Shown here: positions 27,020 to 35,996 of the stretch, piece after piece
Position numbering within the stretch: the first letter of the stretch is position 1
How the letters are laid out: each line of letters opens with the position of its first letter
Assembly: GCA_964342155.1 (NCBI GenBank)
Contig: CAYFEQ010000005.1
Location: 1 to 64,000 of the forward strand
DNA length: 64,000 nt
Origin: GCA-2701705 sp964342155
GTDB lineage: Bacteria; Pseudomonadota; Gammaproteobacteria; GCA-002705445; GCA-002716945
Direction of reading: 5' to 3'
Made by a program: the position numbers and the translations under genes
Notes under the pieces: model-generated
The model's input: the letters and a program-made list of their open reading frames with translations, nothing else
Told to the model about the DNA's origin: nothing
Database searches by the model: none

Positions 27020-29801
27020 AAAAATTTCCTACACTTTTGTTATTGCTGATTTATTTCACTATGGTCACTTAAGAGTGCTTGAACAGGCGAAGAAATTTGG
27101 GAATTATCATATATGTGCAATTCTTTCAGATGATATTTGTGCACAGTGGCATGGACAAAATTTATGTAGTTTAAATGAAAGAAGCAAAGTCATAGAGGCA
27201 TGTAGTTTTGTAGATGAAGTAATGGTTCAAAATTCAATAGATCCAACAGAAAACTTAAGAAAGATTCTTAAAAAATATAATGATTGTGAGATAACTGTAT
27301 TTCATGGTGATGATTGGAATGTATTGCCTGGCAAATTATTTATGGAAAATAATAATATAGGTACTAAATTAATTAAATATTATAAGCGTCTATCAAGAAC
27401 ATCAATTTATCATCACTTTTCAAAAAAATCTAATAGCTCAAATAGCAACATTAGTGATTATAAACTTAATAATATTGTTAATTTATTTGAAACAAAAGCA
27501 CAAACATTAGAAACACTTAATAAACTTTTAAATAAATCACTTATAGAGCCACTATACACATTTAAAGTTAAAGACTTTTTTAAATCAAAATCTAAGATTA
27601 TCAAACAAATACAGACAAAGTTCTCTAAAAAAATTATTGTAAGAAGTTCTACAAGCAAAGAAGATGGATTAAACAGATCATGTGCTGGTGAATTCTTAAC
27701 TGTTCAAAATATTGATGCTTTTTCAGAGAAATCAATTTCGAATGCAATCAATAAAGTTATTGCTGCTTATAAAGAGAGGATGGATAGCCATAGTGACGAA
27801 GAAATATTGATACAAGAACAGTCTGAGGGGATTATTTTGAGTGGAGTAGTTTTTACAAAAGGTTTACAAACAAACTCTCCATATTATGTAATTACTTACG
27901 ATGATCAGTCTGGTAAAACAGATACAGTTACAAGTGGACAATCAAGTAGCACCATATGGCTGCACAGAGACACAAAAAAATACAAATGCCCAACAAAATG
28001 GAAAAATCTTATTGAGTCAATTAATGAAATAGAGAATATTTTTAAATCAATGGTGTTAGATATTGAATTTGCAATAAGAAAAAATGGTAAAGTTATAATT
28101 TATCAAGTTAGGCCTTTAGCTGCTAACATCAAATATATTGATTTAAATGAAGATTATATAGATGATTCAACTGAAAAAATTGTATCAGACTATCAAATAT
28201 ATTCTCAGTCAGGATCAAATCTATTAAGCGATATGGCTTTTTGGAACCCATCGGAATTAATTGGAGAAAACCCAAAACCAATGTCTTACTCAATATTTGA
28301 AGACATTTTAATGAAAAAACATTGGAATATTGGTTTAACTGAAATTGGATATAGTGAAGTAAATAAGAATTTAATATATAAAATTGGAAATAAACCATAT
28401 ATTAATGTTGATTATTCAATAAAAGCATTACTCCCAAGCTCTCTTCCAGAAAATATAAGAAAAAAACTGGAAAAATATTATAAAAATAAGTTTGTTAAGA
28501 ATTTACATAATCATGATAAATTTGAATTTGAAGTCATACATTCATCGCATTTATTTGAATCAGAACTTGCTGATTTGATGCCCAAAATACTAAAGAAAAA
28601 AGAATATACAATATATAAGCAGTTGCTTAAAAGAATGACCATAAAGATTATAAAAAATTATCCAAAGAAAGAAAATCAATTTATAAATGATGTTAAGAAA
28701 TGTCTGAAGAAGTCAGTTAATGAAAATACAAACAATCATCTTTCAATAATCAATAATATTTTCCATAATATTAATTTGTTGAAGCAATATGCAACTTCAC
28801 AATTCTCAACAGCTGCTAGAATGGCATTCATTAGCAAATCTATATTAAATAGCTTATTAAAAGAAAACTATTTAAAGGAAGAAGAAATTAGTCTCTTTTA
28901 CCAATCACTTAATACGGTGGCGGCTCAGTATAAAAATGATTTTAAAAGATTAAGTTTAGATAAATTTAAAAATAAATTTGGGCATTTAAGATCAGGGACA
29001 TATAGTTTAACTTCAACCAAGTTAGAAGATAGGGAATTAAAGAAAACTTCTATTAATGTTAATAAAAAAGATAAATTTAATAAAAACAAATTTATTAATA
29101 TTTTAGATGAAGTTCTTAAGAAAAACAAACTTGAGGTTTCAAAAGATAATTTATATAACTTTCTCTCTAAATCCTTTCAATTAAGGGAATATTTAAAATT
29201 TGAATATACAAAAGTAATTAGTTCAATACTTGATATGATGTCAAATTTATCCAATATATTAAATATACCTATCTATGAATTTGAATACTTAACTTTGGAT
29301 GTTTTAAAATCAGGGTTAAATTTTGAAACAAAAACAGAATGTTCAGATTTTTATAATACATTTATAAATAAGTCTAGAAATGAATTTATTGGTTATAAAA
29401 AACTTATCCAAAATCAAGTTATATGCGATAAGAATGATTTTTATATAATAGAACATAAGATTGCTAAACCAAACTATATAACTAGTAAATCTATTGAAGG
29501 AAATGTATTGCTTCTTGATAATTCAAAATTCAAGGCATCAACATTAAATAACAAAATTATTATGATAGAGAGCGCAGACCCAGGATACGACTGGATATTT
29601 ACTCATAATATTAAAGGGCTAATTACAAAATTTGGTGGCGTTGGTTCTCATATGGCAATAAGATGCGCTGAATTTAATTTACCTGCAGCTATTGGATGTG
29701 GAAATGCAATATTTAATAATCTATTAAATAGCAAAAGGATCAAATTAGATTGTAATAATAACCAGATAATTAACCTAACAAGTAATGAAGTATTTAATTA
29801 G
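27012..29801 (+). CDS. TagD-like cytidylyltransferase fused to L-glutamine kinase (PEP-synthase-like)
   Basis: A 929-residue two-part protein. Residues 1-140 are a glycerol-3-phosphate/phosphocholine-type cytidylyltransferase (FHYGHLRVLEQA as the HxGH-type motif). From about 190 the layout is that of PEP synthase: an ATP-grasp domain (VRSSTSKEDG near 208, ending at IYQVRPLA near 366), a long helical centre, and a C-terminal phosphohistidine domain with His880 in GGVGSHMAIRCAE. The C-terminal PEP/pyruvate barrel of true PEP synthase is absent. This architecture matches Campylobacter Cj1418, which phosphorylates the amide nitrogen of glutamine; the three partner enzymes are encoded downstream. 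The N-terminal domain is extra. ATG 27012 is preferred over an upstream TTG. Confidence 0.78.
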   Translation: MNKKISYTFVIADLFHYGHLRVLEQAKKFGNYHICAILSDDICAQWHGQNLCSLNERSKVIEACSFVDEVMVQNSIDPTENLRKILKKYNDCEITVFHGDDWNVLPGKLFMENNNIGTKLIKYYKRLSRTSIYHHFSKKSNSSNSNISDYKLNNIVNLFETKAQTLETLNKLLNKSLIEPLYTFKVKDFFKSKSKIIKQIQTKFSKKIIVRSSTSKEDGLNRSCAGEFLTVQNIDAFSEKSISNAINKVIAAYKERMDSHSDEEILIQEQSEGIILSGVVFTKGLQTNSPYYVITYDDQSGKTDTVTSGQSSSTIWLHRDTKKYKCPTKWKNLIESINEIENIFKSMVLDIEFAIRKNGKVIIYQVRPLAANIKYIDLNEDYIDDSTEKIVSDYQIYSQSGSNLLSDMAFWNPSELIGENPKPMSYSIFEDILMKKHWNIGLTEIGYSEVNKNLIYKIGNKPYINVDYSIKALLPSSLPENIRKKLEKYYKNKFVKNLHNHDKFEFEVIHSSHLFESELADLMPKILKKKEYTIYKQLLKRMTIKIIKNYPKKENQFINDVKKCLKKSVNENTNNHLSIINNIFHNINLLKQYATSQFSTAARMAFISKSILNSLLKENYLKEEEISLFYQSLNTVAAQYKNDFKRLSLDKFKNKFGHLRSGTYSLTSTKLEDRELKKTSINVNKKDKFNKNKFINILDEVLKKNKLEVSKDNLYNFLSKSFQLREYLKFEYTKVISSILDMMSNLSNILNIPIYEFEYLTLDVLKSGLNFETKTECSDFYNTFINKSRNEFIGYKKLIQNQVICDKNDFYIIEHKIAKPNYITSKSIEGNVLLLDNSKFKASTLNNKIIMIESADPGYDWIFTHNIKGLITKFGGVGSHMAIRCAEFNLPAAIGCGNAIFNNLLNSKRIKLDCNNNQIINLTSNEVFN

Positions 29802-30459
29802 TCAATCACATATAAAAAATAATGATGAGATCTATGATGATTTAGATATTAAGTATCAGAACTATTTTTCTAATTATAATATTGATTTAATACCTATAAA
29901 AAATTCTAAAAATATCAAACAATCAAATATTGAAAAGTATCTTGATAGGGCTGATTCATTTGATGGAATCATATTGTCTGGCTCTGGAGATATCGACTTA
30001 ACTCAATATAATTTACCTGACAACAAATCTACAAAATTTTCTGAGGATAGAGATTTAATAGAATCTAAATTGATAGATTTAGCCTTATCTGAAACTAAGC
30101 CAATAATAGGAATATGTCATGGTATGCAAAAAATAAATCAATATTTCAATGGAAAGATACATCCTTATTATCACTGCAGGAAGGAAACTTATAGTGAGCA
30201 AGGTATAGAACATCAAATAATAGGAACGGATGAATTAATCGGCTTGAAAAGTAAATACAAAGTGAATCAATATCATGATCATTGTATTCTAGAGGATGAT
30301 TTATCTAATGACTTAAAATGTTTTGCATTAGACCCAAGATTTCAAACAGTAGAAGGATTTTATAATCAGAAAATGAATATTGTTGGCATGCAATGGCATC
30401 CTGAAAGAAAAATATCTGATAAAAACATTACATCAAAAATTCTAAATCAATTCATATGA
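29785..30459 (+). CDS. class I glutamine amidotransferase, probable gamma-glutamyl-CDP-amidate hydrolase
   Basis: A 224-residue glutaminase-fold hydrolase of the gamma-glutamyl peptidase (C26) type. Cys111 in GICHGMQ, His205 and Glu207 in MQWHPER complete the triad. In Campylobacter the homologue Cj1417 hydrolyses CDP-L-glutamine to CDP-amidate and glutamate. Gene order here, between the kinase and the cytidylyltransferase, supports that function. It overlaps the kinase by 17 nt and the next gene by 4 nt, so the three are translationally coupled. Confidence 0.8.
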   Translation: MKYLISQSHIKNNDEIYDDLDIKYQNYFSNYNIDLIPIKNSKNIKQSNIEKYLDRADSFDGIILSGSGDIDLTQYNLPDNKSTKFSEDRDLIESKLIDLALSETKPIIGICHGMQKINQYFNGKIHPYYHCRKETYSEQGIEHQIIGTDELIGLKSKYKVNQYHDHCILEDDLSNDLKCFALDPRFQTVEGFYNQKMNIVGMQWHPERKISDKNITSKILNQFI

Positions 30460-31232
30460 AAGCAATTATTCTTGCGGCAGGCAAAGGAACTAGATTAGGT
30501 AAAATAACTGAGAATCAACCTAAATGTTTATTAAAAATAGGTAAAACAAATATCTTAGATATTCAAACTAAACAGTTTATCGATAATAATATACATGATA
30601 TTTATGTTGTATCAGGACATTGCTCAAATCAAATTAAATCACAACAGATAAAAAACATAACTAATAAAGAATATAATACGACAAATATGGTTTATTCATT
30701 AGTGCAGGCACGTCAATATTTAGATGATGACGTAATTATTTCATATGGAGATATAATTTTTCATGATTCAATATTGAAGGGTCTAATTTCAAATCAAAAT
30801 AAAAATTTAGTAGTTTCAGATAAAAATTGGAGACAATACTGGGTAGAACGATATAATAGTTATGAAGTTGATATAGAATCATTCAAAATAAAAAATGGAA
30901 AACTTATTGAAATAGGGCAAAATTGTAAATCTGCTGACAATATTGATGGAAGATATATAGGGTTGATGAAGTTTTCTCAATCAACAATAAACAAAATCTT
31001 GGAAATATGGGATAGAGATTTTGATAGTTATACAAAAAAGTTTTGGAGAACAACAAAAAAATTTATTCAAGAGTCATTTATGACTGATATGTTACAAGAA
31101 CTAATCAATGAAGGAGTTGATTTAGATGTTTATGAAATTAATAATCAATGGTGTGAAATTGATACAGTCAAAGATTATCAATTAGCACAAAAATTTTATT
31201 CTAAAAATATAGATAATAATCATGGCAAATAA
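30456..31232 (+). CDS. CTP:phosphoglutamine cytidylyltransferase-like (LicC family)
   Basis: A 258-residue nucleotidyltransferase: AAGKGTRLGKITENQPKCL (6-24) is the nucleotide loop, and the segments NTTNMVYSL and SYGDIIF follow as in LicC-type phosphocholine cytidylyltransferases. The Campylobacter homologue Cj1416 joins CTP to phosphoglutamine. As it is coupled to the kinase and hydrolase genes, that reaction is the most likely; phosphocholine activation is the alternative. It overlaps the unknown gene at 31222 by 11 nt. Confidence 0.8.
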   Translation: MKAIILAAGKGTRLGKITENQPKCLLKIGKTNILDIQTKQFIDNNIHDIYVVSGHCSNQIKSQQIKNITNKEYNTTNMVYSLVQARQYLDDDVIISYGDIIFHDSILKGLISNQNKNLVVSDKNWRQYWVERYNSYEVDIESFKIKNGKLIEIGQNCKSADNIDGRYIGLMKFSQSTINKILEIWDRDFDSYTKKFWRTTKKFIQESFMTDMLQELINEGVDLDVYEINNQWCEIDTVKDYQLAQKFYSKNIDNNHGK

Positions 31233-32766
31233 TATATCATCAAAAACAGTATCACCTGTAAAAGGATTGAAAGAGTCTTTTGCTAAACAAAGAATTGCTT
31301 TTACAAATCGCGCATCAGCAGTATTTCCAGTTTATTTAAGAAATAAAACTGACCTGCATATAGTATTTTTAAACTATTGGACTATAAAGAATAATATACC
31401 AGCTAACGGTCTATCAATTAATATAAAAATCTATGATGACTTAGGAAATCTACTAATTGTTCATGTTTTAGAAGAGATTGAAGATCATAATCAAATTTCT
31501 ATTAGAGCTATATTAAATGATAAAAAGGAATTAGATTTAGATAAACTAGATGGTACTGCTCATATTGAAATAATATCTACACATAATCTTAGATTCTCAT
31601 TTCCAGCCATCATTGGAATCTATCAAGCTGAAAACCTTTTTAGTGCTGTACATTCAGCAGGCAGAGTTAAAAATAGCGATGAACTACAAAAAATATCGTA
31701 TACTGAAGAAACTAATTGGATTTGCAAGAATAATGAACAAACAACTCCTTTCTTTCATTTTTTTAATGGACCTCAATTACCAACGAAAAAAAATATATTA
31801 GTTAATTTACATAAATCTTCTGATAATAATTTAATCTCTACTAAAGAAATTGATATAAGCAACATACCTGAATTAGGGTCAAAATTTTTTACAGCAGACA
31901 ATTTATTTTCAAAATCAGATCTAAAAAATGAATGCTATATATCAGTAAAGGTTGAACATAATTGTATTTTTCCAAGACTTGTAGTTGGAAATTTATATAA
32001 GGAAAATAATTTTTTAGAAGCGACGCATTCATTTCCTATTATAAAGAATATCGATCATATAAAATCTGATGAAAAGCCAATTACATATAAAGCCTTATTA
32101 TGTGGATTTACTTCAAAGGAGTTATCTCTTGATATGTCAGTCTTTCCAACAAATTGTGAGGGTGAATTTCAAGCTGATTTTCTTACTCAAAAATATAATG
32201 AAGATAAAATTAAGGCCATTGGAAATTCAGAATATTTTGACAAAAAAAAGTTGAAACAAATGCAAACTTTTAAATTAGATAATCAGGAACAGTTTCTTGA
32301 GATAGGGTTAACGGGAGAATCTGTCCCGTCTCGAATTAACGCCTCTTTTATTTATAGAGTAAAAGATAAAGCAGGCCCAGACTATACAACTAATATTGCA
32401 AATGGTGCAGTCTCACATGTTTTTCCGCCTAGACATAGACAATGGGGACATGGCTATTTAGGAAATAACTTTGAAACAAATATTCATATAAGAAATACAA
32501 GTCATAACCCTGACGACACAAAGGATGGTAATGGGACAATAATATTCTATGGAAAAAATATGAAAATTGTTCATAAATTTAAAATTAAAGCTGAATCATC
32601 ATTAGCAATAAGCCTTTCAGACATTATTTCAAAAGATAATATAAATGCTTATGATGATAATAATTTTATTAGTTGGATGATGGAAATAGATATTCCTAAT
32701 TGTGATTCTCATTGGGTATCATTTAGAAAATCAGATGGAGCCATATTTGGCGAACATAGTTTCTAA
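31222..32766 (+). CDS. unknown protein of four tandem repeats
   Basis: I do not recognise this 514-residue protein. It has no signal peptide or membrane helix. It appears to contain four units of about 115-130 residues, each beginning with a hydrophobic strand-rich stretch (near 36-58, 178-198, 288-308, 409-426) and ending in a short His motif: FSAVHS (140-145), LEATHS (265-270), GAVSHV (395-400) and FGEHSF (509-514). The pattern suggests repeated beta-sandwich domains. It is coupled to the phosphoramidate genes by an 11-nt overlap, so it may be a scaffold, glycan-binding or transfer protein for that pathway; none of this is shown. Confidence 0.7.
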   Translation: MANNISSKTVSPVKGLKESFAKQRIAFTNRASAVFPVYLRNKTDLHIVFLNYWTIKNNIPANGLSINIKIYDDLGNLLIVHVLEEIEDHNQISIRAILNDKKELDLDKLDGTAHIEIISTHNLRFSFPAIIGIYQAENLFSAVHSAGRVKNSDELQKISYTEETNWICKNNEQTTPFFHFFNGPQLPTKKNILVNLHKSSDNNLISTKEIDISNIPELGSKFFTADNLFSKSDLKNECYISVKVEHNCIFPRLVVGNLYKENNFLEATHSFPIIKNIDHIKSDEKPITYKALLCGFTSKELSLDMSVFPTNCEGEFQADFLTQKYNEDKIKAIGNSEYFDKKKLKQMQTFKLDNQEQFLEIGLTGESVPSRINASFIYRVKDKAGPDYTTNIANGAVSHVFPPRHRQWGHGYLGNNFETNIHIRNTSHNPDDTKDGNGTIIFYGKNMKIVHKFKIKAESSLAISLSDIISKDNINAYDDNNFISWMMEIDIPNCDSHWVSFRKSDGAIFGEHSF

Positions 32767-32811
32767 GAAAAAGTACAATACAAATTAATTTAATCATTTA
32801 TTTCTATAATA

Positions 32812-33735
32812 ATGGCATCAGACAATATTAGAAAAGAAGAAATTAAAAGATGGTGGGATAGCCCAAGAAATCTTAGGTGGGACAAATTTTATGAGACAAA
32901 TGATTTAAACTCATACATGATCTCAAAGAGATTAGATAAGACTTTAGATATTTTAGATTCAATTAATAAATCAGAATTGAATATTATAGAATTAGGTTGT
33001 GGAGCAGGCCAGTCATCAGAAAAAATACTTAAAAGAGGTCATAAATATATTGGACTTGATATATCGCAACAATTAATAAAATGTGCTAAAGAAAGATGTG
33101 GAAAATACATTAAATCTAAAAATGCTAATTTTTATGCTCAAAGTGTTGATGAAAGATTACCAATAAAACCTAAAACACAAGACGTGGTCATAATCATTGG
33201 TATGCTCCAATATGTTGATGATATAGATTTTTGTTTTGATGAAATAAAACGAATTTTGAAGGATGATGGTCATATACTAATTTGTCAAACCAACATGTAT
33301 CACATACATGATTTTTTCTTACCTAGATCGCTATTGGTAAAACTCTCATATCTTTTTTTGCAAGAGAAATATGAAATATCAAATTCAATAAAATCAATCT
33401 TGCTAGAGACTAAATTAAATAGAGTTTTTAGATTTAATAAAAATTCATCATTTATGAATTCAAATTTTGCAACGAAGGGCTATATAGATAGAAAATATGA
33501 TTTCAGAAAAAGATTAATATCATTGACAAGACTAACAAAAATTCTTAAGAAGTATAATTTTAATGTAATCACAAAGTCTGGGGCACCTTTTTTTTACACA
33601 GAAAATAGTTTTTTTAAACCAGTATTTAAATTATTAGACTTTGTATCAAATATTTTTTTAAAAGTACCACTTTTATCAGCTATTAAATATTTAGCTAATA
33701 ATGTGATAATTTTAGGCAAAAATGAAAAAATTTAA
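32812..33735 (+). CDS. SAM-dependent methyltransferase (class I)
   Basis: A 307-residue methyltransferase. Motif I IIELGCGAGQS is at 58-68, the acidic YIGLDIS loop follows, then VVIIIGMLQYVDD (motif IV region) and ILKDDGHILICQTN. The C-terminal third is unrelated to the SAM fold. It lies among the phosphoramidate genes, so it may add the O-methyl group of a methyl phosphoramidate, as methyltransferases do in Campylobacter; sugar O-methylation is equally possible. It overlaps the sulfotransferase-like gene by 14 nt. Confidence 0.8.
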   Translation: MASDNIRKEEIKRWWDSPRNLRWDKFYETNDLNSYMISKRLDKTLDILDSINKSELNIIELGCGAGQSSEKILKRGHKYIGLDISQQLIKCAKERCGKYIKSKNANFYAQSVDERLPIKPKTQDVVIIIGMLQYVDDIDFCFDEIKRILKDDGHILICQTNMYHIHDFFLPRSLLVKLSYLFLQEKYEISNSIKSILLETKLNRVFRFNKNSSFMNSNFATKGYIDRKYDFRKRLISLTRLTKILKKYNFNVITKSGAPFFYTENSFFKPVFKLLDFVSNIFLKVPLLSAIKYLANNVIILGKNEKI

Positions 33736-35014
33736 AACTATTTATATAGCTGCGATCAATAGAAGTGGAGGTTCATTATTAGCTAGACTCTTAGATAATC
33801 ATAGCAAAGTTCTAAGTTATCCGATTGAAATTGGATTTCCAACTTTTGATAATTTTTATGAAGTTCATGAAATGCATCAAGGAGTGCCTCAAACAATCCC
33901 TAATTATTCAAAATCAATGAATATTGATGTATTTAACTTATTGGAGATTCCAAAAGAAGAGCATCAATATTCTACAACTTGGGGAAAAGAAACAAGTGAT
34001 CCATTAGGAGTGAGAAAGAATTATATAGAAAAAGTATTTTATGGAAATATAAAAACTGATTTTGATTATGCAAAGTTCAAAAAAACATTTGAAGAAGAAT
34101 CAAATAATGCATCAAATATTGCTGAATTATATGATGCAAGACACAATGCTTATTTTAAATCCTGGGATAATGGAAAATATTTTAAAGAACAATCTCATGT
34201 ATTGATGCATGATAGTGGCGGCTTGTATTTAACCAATATAGATAAATTCTATGATGAATTTTCTGATTCAAAGTTAATATACCCTATACGAAATGTAATT
34301 GGTTATGTTGCAGCTGAGAAAACAAGATTTGCAAGACGTTATTATGGTTCTAGAAGATTTGCATGGCCTCAATTACCAAACTTTTTTGTTAAAAGATTTG
34401 TTCATTATGACTTAGAAGCACAAATTCGTTGCTGGCTATCTGCATTAACGAGAGTGAGAATACTTCAAGAAAAATATGAGAAAAATAAACTTATTGTCTA
34501 TAGACATGAAAATTTAATACATAGACCTAAAGATGTAATGAAATCAATTAGTAGTCTACTCGATCTTAAATATGAGAATACATTAATAGAGCCGACAATT
34601 GCTGGAACTCCATGGTTAGGAAACTCTCATTACGGACCTGTAAAGGGTATTTCAAAAAGTATAAGTAAGAACTACAGCAAGGTATTAAGAGATGATGAAA
34701 TTGAGATAATTTCTGAGACAACAAAAAAGTTAACTAAATCATTATATACCGAGGATAATATAACAGATATTTTATCAATCAATGAAAACTTATTCTATAG
34801 ATACTCAGAACAAAAAAAATATTTCAATGATGAAGAAAAATTAACCTTATATTATACTACTGTAAATTCTCCAAAGAGAAGAGTTTTGGTAAAGCAACCT
34901 GACATTTATTCTATTTTTGCTTTTTTTTATTCAATCTTTGTAAGAATTTTACATATACCAAGAATAATTAAACTTAAATTTTTTAAGGGAAAGGGGAAAC
35001 AAAATTATACATGA
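33722..35014 (+). CDS. sulfotransferase-family protein (candidate phosphoramidate transferase)
   Basis: A 430-residue protein with a sulfotransferase core. The 5'-phosphosulfate loop is AINRSGGSLLARLL (11-24) and the 3'-phosphate-binding strand and helix are LIYPIRNVIGYVAAEK (about 186-201), with Arg and Ser/Thr in the expected places. Sulfotransferases recognise the 3'-phosphate of PAPS. The APS-kinase-like enzyme two genes downstream should make 3'-phospho-CDP-amidate, a close analogue, so this could transfer phosphoramidate. Ordinary sulfation is possible, but no ATP sulfurylase is present in the window. It overlaps the next gene by 4 nt. Confidence 0.72.
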   Translation: MKKFKTIYIAAINRSGGSLLARLLDNHSKVLSYPIEIGFPTFDNFYEVHEMHQGVPQTIPNYSKSMNIDVFNLLEIPKEEHQYSTTWGKETSDPLGVRKNYIEKVFYGNIKTDFDYAKFKKTFEEESNNASNIAELYDARHNAYFKSWDNGKYFKEQSHVLMHDSGGLYLTNIDKFYDEFSDSKLIYPIRNVIGYVAAEKTRFARRYYGSRRFAWPQLPNFFVKRFVHYDLEAQIRCWLSALTRVRILQEKYEKNKLIVYRHENLIHRPKDVMKSISSLLDLKYENTLIEPTIAGTPWLGNSHYGPVKGISKSISKNYSKVLRDDEIEIISETTKKLTKSLYTEDNITDILSINENLFYRYSEQKKYFNDEEKLTLYYTTVNSPKRRVLVKQPDIYSIFAFFYSIFVRILHIPRIIKLKFFKGKGKQNYT

Positions 35015-35985
35015 CAGAGATATTTGCAACCGTAGGTCCATCAACATTAAATAAAAAATTTCTTACTGCAATAAATAAGAGAAAAGTAAATTTATTAAGA
35101 ATTAACTTATCTCATACAAAAATTAAAGATTTAGAAAGTACTGTAAACTTTATTAAACGATATACAAAAATACCCGTATGCTTTGATACAGAAGGAGCAC
35201 AAATAAGAACAACATCGATATTTAAAAATAAAATGATTTTGAAAACCAATACATCTGTATTCATCCATAAGAACAAACAAAGTAAGAAAAGTTTTAGTTT
35301 AACGCCTATAGAGGCATTCGACCTCATCAATGAAGGGGATATACTATCAATTGATTTTGATAGCGTTCAGATAAAAATTATTGAGAAAAAGAATTTATCA
35401 TTAAAAGCGACTGTTATTAATGGAGGCAGTATTGCAATTAATAAAGGGGTATCAGTGAATAGACAAATTAAATTAGCTTCATTCACTAAAAAAGATATTC
35501 AAGCATTTAAAATTGCAAAGGATCTTAAAATTAAAAATATTGCTTTATCATTTGCATCAACTGGTCAGGATGTGAAAAGACTACGCGAGATATTCAAATA
35601 TCCCATAAACATAATATCAAAAATTGAATCTAAAAGAGGTTTGAAAAATTTAAAGAATATAATAAGTGAATCAAATGGAATATTAATTGATAGAGGAGAT
35701 CTTTCAAGAGAAGTTCCGTTAGAAAACATCCCTCAAACACAAAAAAATATTATAAATGTAGCAAAAAAAATGAAAAAATCAGTATATGTAGCAACTAATC
35801 TACTCGAGTCAATGGTTATTAAAAAAGATCCAACAAGAGCTGAAGTTAATGATATTTATAATACATTAATTGATGGAGCAAATGGATTAGTTCTTGCTGC
35901 TGAAACTGCCATTGGCAATTATCCATTAGAGTGTATAAATATGATTTCTAAAGTTGCCAAAGTATATAAAAAGAATCATAAATAA
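35011..35985 (+). CDS. pyruvate-kinase-like protein lacking the C-terminal domain
   Basis: A 324-residue protein covering the A/B barrel of pyruvate kinase but not the C-terminal regulatory domain (usual length 470-500). Arg30/Asn32 (LLRINLSH), Lys204/Glu206 (SKIES), Arg228-Gly229-Asp230 and ATNLLESM (261-268) are kept. Other sites differ: DTKGPEIR of normal enzymes reads DTEGAQIR (59-66), and the SGETA of the active site is AAETA. It is not a plausible glycolytic enzyme in this position. It sits between the sulfotransferase-like and APS-kinase-like genes (4-nt overlap upstream), so a PEP-linked or phosphoryl-transfer step in glycan modification is likely, reaction unknown. Confidence 0.75.
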   Translation: MTEIFATVGPSTLNKKFLTAINKRKVNLLRINLSHTKIKDLESTVNFIKRYTKIPVCFDTEGAQIRTTSIFKNKMILKTNTSVFIHKNKQSKKSFSLTPIEAFDLINEGDILSIDFDSVQIKIIEKKNLSLKATVINGGSIAINKGVSVNRQIKLASFTKKDIQAFKIAKDLKIKNIALSFASTGQDVKRLREIFKYPINIISKIESKRGLKNLKNIISESNGILIDRGDLSREVPLENIPQTQKNIINVAKKMKKSVYVATNLLESMVIKKDPTRAEVNDIYNTLIDGANGLVLAAETAIGNYPLECINMISKVAKVYKKNHK

Positions 35986-35996
35986 TTAATTTAGAA

